From Vitrella brassicaformis (lineage: Eukaryota; Sar; Vitrellaceae), in assembly GCA_001179505.1 (NCBI GenBank), contig CDMY01000447.1, forward strand, positions 19,096-83,095: 64,000 nucleotides of DNA. Direction: 5' to 3'. Of this stretch, positions 12,301 through 24,543 are shown piece by piece. The notes beneath the pieces are model-generated. The model had not been told where the DNA came from, did no database searches, and worked only from the letters and a program-made list of their open reading frames with translations. Position 1 is the stretch's first letter. Each line of letters opens with the position of its first letter. Made by a program: the position numbers and the translations under genes.

Positions 12301-15300
12301 ACATGCAGTGCAGACCTGCACAGCACAGGCAGAAACACGCGACACCTGCCTCTGTCTGTCCGTCTGTGGCTGGGTGCAGGTCGATACGTCCCCCGTGTGC
12401 TGCCCGTCAATCCCCAGGTGGTGGTGCCCGTGGGCCTCGTCGAGACTTCAGCGGCACTTTTCACCTCACCATCATCCCTCCAACCCTCGTCCACCGCCTC
12501 ACCTTTCGCCCTAAGCACCATCAAGACCAGCACCGACAGCAAGGACACTGCTGGTCCGGCAATCGAGGACCCCGATCTGGTGGAGGCCCTTATTGCTGTG
12601 GCAATGGTGGCCGAGAAGGGCTTGAGGTCGGGGGCAGAGGAGAAGGACAGTGCTCTTGGTGGTGGGAGTGGTGGTGGCGTGTGTGTGGATGGTGAGGAGG
12701 GGGGCGATGAGTGTGTGTGCGAGGGCGGGGGGCTGGAGATGCTGCGGCAGCAGATCCAGACAATGGCGCTCACGGCCATATGCGAAATGCTCAAGGACAA
12801 GGCTGTCGTCGGTAGGATGAACACATACACACACACACACAGAGAGAGAAAGGACCAAAGAGAAGCCCACTATCATCTGTCTGTGCGTATGTGTGTGTCC
12901 CCCAGAAATGGTGCTGTCTCGCCAGAAGGAGCTGTTCCAGCCGCTGTTGGACATCTCCCTCCGCCCGGTGCAGGTGCGGTCCTTCACCGGCCTTCGCGAC
13001 CTCCACGAGCGGGCGCAGAAGCTGCGGCAGCTGGCCAGGGACAGGCTGCAAAACACCGTCGGGCCTGAGCATCGCCGTCTGGTCCGCCAGACCCAGGCAG
13101 ACGCCATCCCGCACTCGACCTTCCGGCTGTTCAAGGGCCTCCTGCCCACTGCATGGGACTCCCAGACGGCCCGGCACTTCATCTTCAGCACCTCCAACTT
13201 CCGCCACCTCTACCGCCTCTCGGGCGAGCAGCTCCTCACCCCATCAGCATCCAGGGGGGACGCACACGCACACCCCCAACACCCACACCACGCTGCCCGC
13301 GGCCCGGGCAATAACGTGACCGAGACCGTGACGGGCGTCCGTGTGACGTTCATCGAGACGGTCCGTCAGCAGTCGTCGGACGGTGTGCTGCTGGCTGCTC
13401 AGGAGGATGAGGGAGAGGAGGACGACGAGGGCGAAGACGAGGAGGGCGAGGAGGAGGAGGATGAAGAGGAGGATGAAGAGGAGGGGAATGGGGAAGGAGA
13501 TGACGACGGAGACGGTGACGGCGATGGGGATGAGCCGCCCATGACGGGGCCAGGGGGTGCAGCTCAGCCACAACCACTGCCACCACAGCAACAGCAAGAG
13601 CAGCAGCTGCAGCCACAGCAGCAAGAGATGTTCCAAGAGTTCCAGGAGGCCCGGGGGGACTCTGCTGACGACCAAGAGGTCCAGGAGGCCAGGGCGGACT
13701 CTGCTGACGACGAGTTCAGGGACGCACAAGGCCCCTCGTCGAGCGAAGACAACGAGGCCTCAATGCAGGATGCTCGCGAGGCGCCCTCAGAAAGTGGCGC
13801 CCAGCAAGAACCCCCCGCAGCTGACACAGCCAGCCCCCCTGCCACCCAGCCGCCGCCACAGGAGCAGCCACAGCCGCCTAGTCAAGGAGAGCCTTTGGTC
13901 CCGCCGGCTGTCCCCCCACCAGTGGACGAGGGGTTCGGCGAGGCATTCCTGCCGCCCGCAGCTGCTGCTGCTACTCAACAACAGCAACAGCAGCAGCAGC
14001 AGCAGCCTCCGATACCCGATGGTCCACAGGGGGGCGTGCCCTTCGCTGATGACGACATGGCCTATGACGATGAGCTTGCCTTGGCCATCGCCCTGTCGCT
14101 GGAGGTGAATCGGTTACATCACGACCAGCTCCCGGCCGAGACGGCCGCCCCTGCAGACACGAGTGGGAGCGGCCCCTCGCCCAGTCAGCAGGAGAGCCAG
14201 GCGTCCTTCCAGCAGCCTCCCGGCGATCATGAGCCCGTGGCTGCAGAGGCGGGGTCGGCCTCGTCAGCGACATCGCCCGACCACCCACCACATGCAGCTG
14301 CCCCTCCGCAGGCCGCAGGAGAGACGATCCAGCCGCCGCAGCAGCCGGCCCCCCTGCCATCATCCGATGTCTCCCCTCCTGCCATCCACACACCGGCACC
14401 ATCGCCGGCAGCGGGCCTTGCTGGTGACGCATCGCCATCCTCTGCCGCTCAGGAGCCCCAGCAGCAGCAGGAGGGTGGAGGGGCGGGTGAGGGCGCCGGT
14501 GAGAGCCGTGGGGGCCAGAGCTCCCCTGACATCACTGCGCAGGACGAGGCGCTGGTCAAGGCCCTTGACCAGGCGGGGGCCATGAACGAAAGTGTCGCAC
14601 GGTGAGTGAGTGAGGCAGGGAGTCAGGGAGCACAAGCAGACAGGAGAGGATGCATGTGTGTGTCTGTGTGGATGAAAGGTCCAACAACGCGGTGCCGCAC
14701 TCGCTGCCGGGTTACTACTTCGAAGTGACCATCCTCGACCTGCCGGAAGGAAGTAAGGAATCCACGGAACGGCAGAAGGTGGCATGACTGGTCTGTGTGT
14801 GTGTGTGTGTGTGTGGTGCTGGCTGGCAGGTCTGGTGAGTGTGGGATTGCAGCGTGACGGCCACAGGATGGACGGCGGGCCGGGTTGCAACTACTCCTAC
14901 GCCTACTGCAGCGAGTGAGACACACAAGCAAACAGACGACAGACAGACACATGCAACGCACACCACACCCTCCATCTATCCCATCTGCTTGCCTGTCTTC
15001 CTCCCTCATATGGATGGATGGATGGATGGATGGCTGCAGTGGTCGCTTCTGCCACTCCACCGACGAGTTCCCCCGCCGCACGGCCAACGGCCCCCCCTTC
15101 CAGGCGGGCGACACCATCGGCGTCGGCTACCACAGACAGAGAAAGATGATCTTCTTCACCAAGAACGGGCGATGCACCCAAGTCCAGCTCCCCTCGCCCT
15201 CCTCCTCGTCCCCCTCCTCTGCCGACCTCCTCTGCGACGAACCCGTGCCGGCCTTCAGCCAGTGGACCGGCAACATCCGCGTGCGCCCGATGGTGTGGGC

Positions 15301-18300
15301 CGAGGGGCTGCAGGGCGCGGCGGTGAGGGCCAACTTCGGCCAGGAGCCATTTAAGTTCCCCTACGAGGCGACCTTGACCGACGAGGACATCAGCGAGATC
15401 GCTGGCGAGCTGGGCGAGGGGGAAGGGGGCGAGGAGGGCCCGGCCGCGCAGCACCTGTCCGAGCAGGAGCGGCAGCGCCGCACGCTGGCAGAGTTCCTTT
15501 CGGAGTTCCACCCACACATTCCACTGCAGCTGTGCATACTGGCTTTGGAGCGGTGCGGGGACAACCTGGATGTGGCCTCCAACTGGCTGTACGAGAACCA
15601 GGAGAGGGAGATGGAGCGGATGGAGGCCAACATCCTCGAGTTCTCACGGCAGGAGGCCGAAATGCGGCAGCAAGAGGACGAGGAACGGCAGGTGCAGCAG
15701 CTGCAGCGCGACTACGACGAGCTCACCGATCAGGAGCTTCTCGAGGCCTTCGGCATAGAGGAGCTGCCGCAGGCCGGACCCTCCCCCGGGCCCCCTCCGC
15801 CCCCGTCAGACCACCCCTCTGACGGCTCACCCACCAGCGCCTTCCTGCCCTCAAACCCCGATTTGCCCCTTCCTCCGTCATCTGACTTTGTCCAGCGTCT
15901 GCGTCGCCGAATGCAGGATGAGGTGCAGACCACAGAGGAGGTGGTGCTCTCACTCATTCAGGGCAACCGGTATGACGATCTCGACATGGATGGCGGCGAG
16001 GAGGACCAGCAGGCGCCTCTTGGGGTTGCCAACGCCATGGCCAACGCAGGGGCCGGCGCACGCAGCAATGCTGGTGGCGGCGAGGGAGGGCGGTCGGGCG
16101 AAGGCGGCCTGGCCAGCGGGGCCGGTGGGGGCCGCGACAGCGACCGACGGAGCACTATCAAAGTGGAGGATGTGCGCATAGGCACCATGCTCCGCATCGA
16201 CCCCGACCCGGCACACATGGTCGGGCTGGAGAGCGCGACAGACGGGGCACCCACCAGACACATGTGGGAGGTCGGCGGCAGCCAGGCCACCGCCCTGGTG
16301 GATCTGTGCGACGGACAGAGAGGGGGCGGGTCGGCGTGGATGCGGCTGGCCGGCCGTCACGGAGTGGTGTGGGAGATCGACGCCAACGCCAAGATCGTGG
16401 TGCTGGAGGTCTGGGAGGCCGGCCGCTCCCTCCAGATGCTCGTCAGGGTGCCCCTGGCCGCCTGTAGCAGACCCACTGCCAGATGGCTCAACCCACTCGA
16501 CAGCATGCTCCCGAACCCCGAGACATCCCCAGACAGCCTGAGGGACACTCTCGACCTCCTGCAAGAGACCGAGGCGGCCGTGGCCAGCCTACAGGTCCGC
16601 CACACTGCTTTGTGGATTGTTGCCGAGTCGGAGGCGGACCGCTTCCAGGTCGAGGACTTCAGCTCATTCCAGTCCTTCCTCAAGCTCCTCAAGCTCGCCT
16701 ACGCCGAGCTGGGGCCGCCCTTGGCAGGCGGGGATGCCTCGGGCGCATCAGCGACGGCTGTCGGCCCTCAACCGAGCGACTCCGATGCCGCAGACCGCGA
16801 GCAAAGCGGGTCTGCGTCTCACGTGTTGCTGCAGTCACTTCTCGGGCTGCTGCGCCGTTTCCTGGAGCACGACAGCAAGGGTCAGCTGGTGGAGAGTTTG
16901 GTGGAGGAGTGCCAGGCGCACTTCCACAAGTCGCTGGTTTACCAGTTCCCAAGAGAGGTGCGCGAGAGTGACCACCCCTACAAGGAGGGCAAGGACGAGC
17001 GGTCCTCAGTGTACATCCCCGGCTGCCAGCGGCTGCTCGCCATATTCGACCCAAGATGCGACCTCGCAAACGACGCCATGACGGCCGTCCAGATCTATAC
17101 CGACGAGCACTACGACGTCTGCGCCTTCAGAGGCCAGGCGGCCGGACTCGCCGGCCGTGCGGTCGTCGTGGGGTCTAACACCTGCTGGCTGCGGTTCACG
17201 AGCTCGCCGACGAGCAGCCAGAAGTGGGGGTACTCGGTGGTGTTCTACCCGCTGGAGCTGAGGCTGGGCGACAGGGAGGCGCTGGAGTCGGACAATGTGC
17301 ACCTGGGGGCGGCGCTGCTGAAGCTCATCCTGCAGGAGAACGTCATCCCAATACAGAGGAAACTCGCCATGCTCCCCCGCTTTGTCGACCTGCTCCTCAG
17401 CCTGGCTGCCGACCGCCCGTCATGCCGCCCATCCGCCGCACCGCTGCTGGTCCAGGTGCTCTCACACTTGGCGCAGAACTACACCCAGCTCCTCCTCGAC
17501 CGGCCGGCAACGCCATCCCCTGCGTTGATTGGCGGGCCATCTTGGCACCTGACTCTGTCGCCCAGCAGCTGGGCGACCTTCCTGCAGTTCTACATCCACT
17601 CGCAGGAGGTCTTCGCCGAGCGGTTCGGGGCGCTGGAGTTCCGCTTCGGCGGCAGCATGGTCGGCTCGATGCGGCAGATGGCATCCCTCGCCATGATGAG
17701 CGCCATCGCACCAGATGCATCCTCTTCGTCGTCACGCGGCACCTTCTCTGCGGGGTCGTCGGACGCCCGTGTGCTGCTGCTGCACCTCCTGTCTGACATT
17801 CTGCTGTCCGCTCGGGAGCTGGCGAGAGGCTTGGGTGTGGACTGGGCCCTTTTGGAGTCGCTGGGCGACATGTACAGCAAGGCGGTGGAGGGCTGCCGCC
17901 CTGGGGACGACGGCATGGTGTGCGACTGGTCGGAGGCGGTGTGCAACCAGCTGCAGCCGCTCCCCTCGTCGGCCCTGATGGCCTCAACCCTGCTGCTTGA
18001 GCTGGTCAGCACACCAATCGAGCGCAAGATCGAGGCATACCTGGACCAGGAGAGCTCCTCGGCCTCCAAGGACGATGGGCCGCCCAAACATGAAGACGAC
18101 GGAGACAACCACAAGCAGGCGGCGGAGGGCGAGCCACCCACTGACGCGGCAGCCGGTGAAGGAGACCAGCCGCAAGCTGCCGAAGCGAGCGACGACAAGG
18201 CACCAGAGACGACGGCGTCTGACAAGAAGACCGAGCCTCCCCCTCCATTTACCGTCCATCCGGCTGCCCAAGTGTCCACCAAAGCGGACGCCCCTCCACT

Positions 18301-21300
18301 TCTGCAGCTGACTGGTCGTCGGCGACGCGGCCTTCGCTTCTGTCTGCTGCGGCCGTTCTACGACCCCAACAAGGCGCCGTGTGAGGGGTTCGCGCCACCG
18401 AAGCTCGCGGCCGTCAAGGAAGACGAGGGCAGCACAGAGAGGGAGGAGGAGGCGCCCTCCTCAGCGTCACAACCACCTCCACCACCGCCAGCAGCAGCCG
18501 CTGAGCCGCTTCCGGCCGTCCTGACGGCCGGTGACAACGAGAGGGAGCGGGCTGCGTCGCTGCGCTACCTGGTCGAGTACACGCGGCTGACCATCGCGGT
18601 GCTCACGGCCAAGTGGGGCGATAAGGACGTCACGCCGCTCGTCCGGAAGGCCGTCAGCGACGTGGGCGGGGCGGCGATCGTGCTGCCCCGCAGCCGCGAC
18701 CTCTGGATACCCACACTCGACGTCACTGGGTCGGCCACCTGTCCACTCAAGGACAGCAAGCACAAGCCCCGCGGGGCACAGCTAGAGCCCGACTACAACG
18801 CGCCTCTGTACCTGGCTTATGTCATTGTGAGGGGTGCGACGGGCGAGGTGATATCGCGGCACCACGAGGTGGTTCCTGCGGGCCAGACCGTGTTGATCCC
18901 GGCCTTCCCGCCGGCTTGGTTTGACAGGGTGGCCACTGTGTGGGACTTCCTCACTTCGCTCGAGGATGAGGATGGCATTGACGCCGACGCAGACGGCGGG
19001 CGGGAGACGAGGAGAACGGCCAAGGGCAGGACGAGGAGGCGGGGAGACTGCACACTCACAGGGGAGATCGTGGCATCAGCGCAGTGTGGCCGGCCAGACG
19101 TTATCGACTGGCGGCTCGGCGGGCTCGGCGGCGTCAAGGACAGCAAGAGGGCGGCATCGGACGCACCTGCATCCCCATCGCCCTTGTCGTCTCCCTCTCT
19201 CCCGCTGATGCCCACCACCTTGGCTGATGCTGCCGGCCGCGGCAGGAATCCCTGGATATCGGAGCTGCTGCTGCGGTCCTATGTGGACAGTGAGGTGGCC
19301 GCTGCTGGCGCCTACTGGCCCGTCTTTCCTGGCCCCATACCTCTGGCTGACTCCAAGGCCGACAGCAAGACCACCGGTGGTGGTGCCACGATGGACGAGG
19401 ACAACACGAACGGATCGACGTGCACCGTCTCGTCGGCCATTGACATGCGGGCACCTTGTAAGGACCGACCGAAACACTTCTCACCCACGCATCGGACCCA
19501 GCGCATCTCTGTGAGTGTGCTCTGTTCTCTGTCTGTCTGTCTGTCTGTCAGGCACCGTATCGTTTTGGCTCTTCACCGACCCCCAGCCGGCGGCGAGCGC
19601 CCCCACCCCTGCGCCCCAGGCCACCTCCAACGCCATTCCACCCACCATCACAGTCCCCAAGCCCGTCATGCAGGCACCGCCAGTCATGCCTCGACCAGCT
19701 GCTGCAGCCACCGCAGCAGGGGGCGGAGACGCTGCACAAACAGCTACTGCTGGCGAGAGCTCCCCTCCCTCGTCTGCCTTTCAGGACGTCAGAGAGGAGC
19801 CCTTCCAGGACGCAGTTGCCGAGTCAGCTGCAGACGACACACAGAGGGGTGCCGGTGCTGGGGGTGAGGAGGCGACGGGAGAGAGAGAGGCCGCGAGGTC
19901 CCAGGCGCTTGAGCCCGCCCCTGTGTCTCTGCCCGAGCAGCAGTCGACTGTGAGCGTAAGTGAGGTGTCGGCCGTTGCTGTGGCGTCTGAGAGCGAACAG
20001 GCGCAGTCTGAGGCGGCCCCGCGAGACTCAACGGCATCACAGCCGAGTGACAGTGGCACCGAAGGAGCACCGCAAGAGCAGCCGAGCACCGAGGCGGCCG
20101 CAAGCCCCCCGGCACCGGCCATCGCAGCCACGCCCACTGCGGGACAACAGGAGCAGCAGCAGGCAGACGCCGCACCACAGCCGCCGTCACAGCCGCCGGC
20201 TGCTCCCTCCCCAGCCACCCCAGCTATGCAGCAGCCACCCGTCACTCCTGGCGCGCCAGCCAGCGACGCCTCACCCAGCTCAGCCAGCATCAACCCCCCA
20301 CGACCTGTGCGGGCTGCAGCAGATGGGCCAGGCCTCTGGGCGGCAGATGCCTTCGACCACGCAGAAATGGGTGCAGAAGTGGCAGGGCTCATCCTGCACG
20401 TGGAGGCTGCAGAGCACCTGGAAGCCCTGCAGGGCGCCTTCCGCAACGAACTCCGCGAGGCCGCGGCTTGCCGGCTACTGGAAGGGCACTCTGCGGCGGC
20501 CGGGGCGACGTCGGGGGCGCAGTGGCGTCTCATCGCCACTCGAGGCCTGACGAACGCCACGCTGTCATTCTGGTTGACGGGCGAAGACTGCGTGGCTGTG
20601 GTGTTGGCGAGCATGGAGGGCGGCACTGCGGGCGAGCGGGTGGAGGGCGGCACCCGGACACAGTCGGTGGAGGTCATCGGCAAGACGGTCGTGCAGCCGG
20701 GGAGGTGGACGCACATCGCCTGCACCATCGGCGGCCCCGCAGGACAGATGCAGGTCCTTGTCGACGGCTCACCAGCGGGCACTCGCCGCGTCCCCCGCAC
20801 CTCCCTGCCATCGGGGCCTGTTCCCTTCCTGCTGGCCCCGCTGCCCCTCACTCTCACGACCGACATCCTCACTTTCGCTGATGGGGGTGGCAGTGGGTCG
20901 CGCCGGACGGCCGTCGCGCCCGTCAAGGGCCGCATAGCCGATTTCCGCGTCTACTATCGCGAGCTGGGGGCGCGGGAGCTGCGCAATGTGATGGCTGACC
21001 AGGACAAGATGGCCGTCAGAGTGTTGCAGACGCTCAAGGCCGAGGGCGCCTTCCCCTTGTCGAGGCACAACTCGCTTGAAGGAGCTCATGGCGCCGCGGC
21101 CAGTGGCGGTGGCGGGCAGCACCAGGAGGGCGAGGGTATAGCTGTGGGTGTCGGTGGTCCGGTGGTGGCTGGTGCAGGCGGCCGGCTGATGCTCGACGTG
21201 CTGCCCTTCACTAACGCCGAGTCTGACTCGCTGTTCGACGACCTGGATGAGGTTGGGGACGAGGGCGAGGCGAGCGACACCCACACGGACCGGATGGTCA

Positions 21301-23764
21301 AGAAGCTCATCGACAAGTGGCGCAGCATCAAGGACTGGCGAGCCTGGATGGACCTCCAAAGACCCATGGGCGTCGACACACGACGGGTGGCCTGGCGGCG
21401 AGCTGGAGACACTGGCAAGCACCTCATGCCGGTCGCAGGGGCAGGTGGGCCGTGGGAGTTGGTGCTCGAAGGAGTGTCGAAGTGGTGCAACGAGACGGTC
21501 CTGAGCGACATAGTGGAGGCCATCGACCAGTGGGCCGAGGAGGGCACCGGGCCGCCTAGCCCTACTGGCGAACGACGCGCCGCGCCCACACACGACATCG
21601 AGCACGAACACATTTTGACGGCCGCGCTGCAGCCACGCATCCTGAGCCGCCACCCGCTGCTGATGGATGCGCAGAGGGGCGTGTTTGTGGAGGTGGCCTT
21701 CTCCTTTGTGCGGTCGCTCAACCGCCTAATGGCCTCCATCGTCCACTGTGTGGACCTCTACTCGCCCTCGCGCACGTCCCTCTTCGCCGCCAAAGTCTCC
21801 AGGTTCAGGTGGGTATGTCAGCAGCACACCGGGATGCCTGTTGACCACTGATTGATGGCACCGATCCATTGCGCGCAGGGCTCTGATCCTCCCCTCGCTG
21901 AAGAACTCGCTCTTCAACCTCTGCCTGACCATGACAGAGGAGGCCCGGGCAGCCGACGGCCGCCTGCGCGTCATCGTCAACCGACCCAAGGCACTCAGGT
22001 CCTTCGAGCGAGGCGCAGACCCCGACGGGCTCAAATCCGTCTTCGGCCAGACGTACCTCGCCGTCAACTTCCTGGACGCCAAGCGGCTTCGCACGCCGCG
22101 GCAGGGCCGCCCCTGGTACGTTCTCTACGAGGGCGAGGGCGGCATCGACGCCGGAGGGATGTTCCGGGACTGCCTGACACACTTGTGTCAAGAGCTGCAG
22201 TCGAACCGGCTGAACCTGTTTCTGCCCTGCCCGAATTCCCGGGGGTTCGGCGACAACCAGGACAAGTGGCTGCCCAACAGCTCGGCCACGTCGAGCCTGC
22301 AGCTGTCGATGTACACCTTCCTGGGCAAGCTGATGGGGGTGGCCATCCGCGGCCTGCCCTCGCTGGCCCAACCTTCCACCACTGCCTCAACCTGGACCTG
22401 CCCTCGCTGCTGTGGAACCCGCTGGTGCACCAGACAGTCACGTTGAAGGACCTGGAGGCCATGGATGCGCTCTGTGCACAGACGCTCGACAAGGTGAGTG
22501 AGTGAGTCGGCTGTGCCAATTGGTGTCGTGTGTGCAGGTGGTGGTGCATCGCATCATGTGTTGGTTGTGTCTTATGTGGTGTGCAGGTGGCGAATCTTGA
22601 GGGCGAGGGCGTGACGGAGGCGACGTTCCGCGACCTGATCCCCTACACCTTCACGACGACCTCGTCCGACGGGCGTGTGGTGGAGCTGCTGCCCGACGGT
22701 GAGCACCGGCCGGTCGAGTGGGACACGCGGCACCTGTTCGTCAGCCTCACCAAGCAGTACAGAGTCAATGAGTTCCAGCAACAGGTACACTAATCAGAGA
22801 GAAAGGCGGGAAGATGCAAGGGGTCGGTCGGTCGTGTGGCATGCATGACCGTCCATGTGGTGTGGTGTGTGTTGGGGTCAGATCCTGCGATTCGCCGTGG
22901 GCTGCAGTTGGTGGTGCCGGTGCGGTTCCTGCACTTCTTCACCGGCAGCCAGGTGGAGCGGCTCGTCTGCGGCACGTCGACCATAGACATCGACACACTC
23001 AAGGCGCACACGAGATACGTCGGATACTCGGTCCGTCCACCCACCCACACCACACCACACACCAAAGACGACACCTCGTCTATCTCCCCTTTCCTCTCAT
23101 TTCACAATTGTGCAGGCGACCGACCAGGTCATCCGCTGGTTCTGGGAGGTGATGGAGGGCTTCCCGCAGAGGGAGCGGCAGCTGTTTCTGCGCTTCGCAT
23201 GAGGCAGGTCGCGGCTGCCTCTGCGGTCTGCTGGGCAGTGGGAGCAGGAGATGGAGATACAGCGGCCGTACCACCACGACAGACGGCCGCCCAGGTTCCA
23301 TCCGGGGCCTCCTGGTGCCGCTGCGGCTGCTGGTGTGCCTCACGTGGACGGGGGCGATGTGGGTGAGGCGAGCGGGCCGTCTTTATCCGCTGCTGGTGGT
23401 GGTGGTGTGGCACCTCGGCGTGAGGACACCATGCTGCCATCATCACACACGTGCTTCTTCCAGGTGCGGACACCTGCACCGCACGGGCATTCATCACACC
23501 GGCTGGCTGAGTATGTGTGTGTGCTATGTGTACCTCTGTGTGCCAGGTTGACCTGCCGGCGTACTCGAGTGCGGCCATCTTGCGGCAGAAGTTGCTGTAC
23601 GCCATCACAGAGGGCATAGCCATCGATGCAGGTGGGGGGGTGTCATTAGTGAATGCCCGGCCAGAGGAGGGAAAGAGACACACACTTTCTCTCTCTCTCC
23701 CTCTCTCTGTGTCCACCACGCAGACCATGCCGCCCAGGACATCAATTGGGAGAACGTCACTTAG
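3377..23764 (+). CDS. Giant HECT-type E3 ubiquitin ligase
   Basis: One very large gene with about 31 short introns, giving roughly 5,800 residues by my estimate. It starts MGVSASSQ, a possible N-myristoylation context. In order: a helical N-terminal region; a poly-Gln tract (about 4462-4508) and a charged Lys/Glu region (4790-4970); a CUB-like beta module (about 5985-6415); long low-complexity and helical stretches; an acidic tract (13400-13540); a ubiquitin-interacting motif (DELALAIALSLE, about 14070-14105); a SPRY-like domain split by introns (14678-15360); a UBA-like segment (about 15485-15600); a second CUB-like module (about 16975-17265); a LamG/concanavalin-like region (about 20515-20980, with WTHIACTIGG); and the HECT domain (21879-23764). 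HECT ligases take ubiquitin from E2 onto a Cys and pass it to substrate; UIM and UBA bind ubiquitin. The final exon ends DINWENVT then TAG. The HECT domain has two reading-frame lesions, so the locus may be damaged or the assembly wrong. Whether every exon belongs to one transcript is inferred from continuous splice phases. Confidence 0.8.
21879..23764 (+). other. HECT catalytic domain with two frame lesions
   Basis: The N-lobe is recognisable from ALILPSLKNSLF through YEGEGGIDAGGMFRDCL and LGKLMGVAIR. The frame then changes near 22353-22383 before LNLDLPSLLWNPLVHQ; no AG occurs between about 22330 and 22430, so a GT-AG intron cannot explain it. The C-lobe runs through VPVRFLHFFTGSQVERLVCG, an exon from 23116 reading VIRWFWEVMEGFPQRERQ and then FLRFA, a TGA at 23200-23202, and GRSRLP. 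HECT proteins usually have Trp at the TGA position. The catalytic Cys is TGC 23452-23454 in HTCFFQ. The C-terminal exons then give VDLPAYSSAAILRQKLLYAI and the final DINWENVT. Confidence 0.85.
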
Positions 23765-24543
23765 CCGACAGACAGACAGACAGACGGACGGAACGGCCAA
23801 GTGCATGATACGGTATTTGTGTCTGTCGACCGATGCCCCCCCTGCGCCATAGTACGCTACATGTAGCTCACATATAGCTACATAGGTAGCGCGTCGACGT
23901 TTGTGTAGGTGTAGGGTGGGTGGGCTGGAGGGCGACGGAGCGTTGTTTCTATGTTATGTGTGTACATTACATTCATTAGGGTGAGCGGACGGGCACCTGC
24001 CTGCCTGCCTGCCTGGTTGCCTGGTTGCTGCGTGCCGTCTCAGGGGTATATCTATCTCCCCACCTTCTTGCAGGCTTAGCTGCCCGTCTATCCGACCATC
24101 CATCCATCCATCCATGAATCAGTATACTTGCTGCTGTGTGTCTATTTATCGCACTCGGATGGATGGATGGAGGCCTTTAATGCCTGCCTGCATTGCATGC
24201 CAAAGCGTTTTTGAAACCCCGGTCTGGTTGGCCTCAGTGTGTGTCTGGTGAGATGAGATGAGGTGAGGTCTGGATGGACCCAATCATATCATGTCTACGT
24301 GATGTCTGTACGTTGGCGTGTCTGTCTGTCTGTCTGTCTGAGTGTGTGTGTCTTTGACCTTTTGCATCGATCGACCGGCGAATAGTTGACACATCGATGT
24401 GTGTCCATTCACATCGCGTCATCAATCAATCAGCCAGCTACGCAAGGAGATGACCATGAGCAAGTAGCGACAGATCAACACGCTACATCGGTCCATTAGA
24501 GCTACATTGGTCTCTGCCATTGGCACCGTTGCTAGGGGAAGCA
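23765..24543. other. Spacer between convergent genes
   Basis: No gene is visible. The stretch contains short tandem repeats (CTGC near 24000-24020, ATCC near 24100-24115, GGAT near 24160-24172 and CTGT near 24320-24340) and probably the 3' untranslated regions of the HECT gene and the convergent minus-strand gene. Confidence 0.5.

Noticed and set aside
22330-22430. A short intron to explain the HECT frame change
   Set aside because: There is a GT near 22340 but no AG before about 22430, by which point conserved HECT residues are already in the second frame.
23200-23202. TGA read as Trp through a variant nuclear code
   Set aside because: TGA clearly ends at least six other genes in the window at the expected C-termini, so reassignment is unlikely.
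24000-24020. CRISPR-like repeat arrays
   Set aside because: The repeats are 2-4 base microsatellites without unique spacers of constant length.
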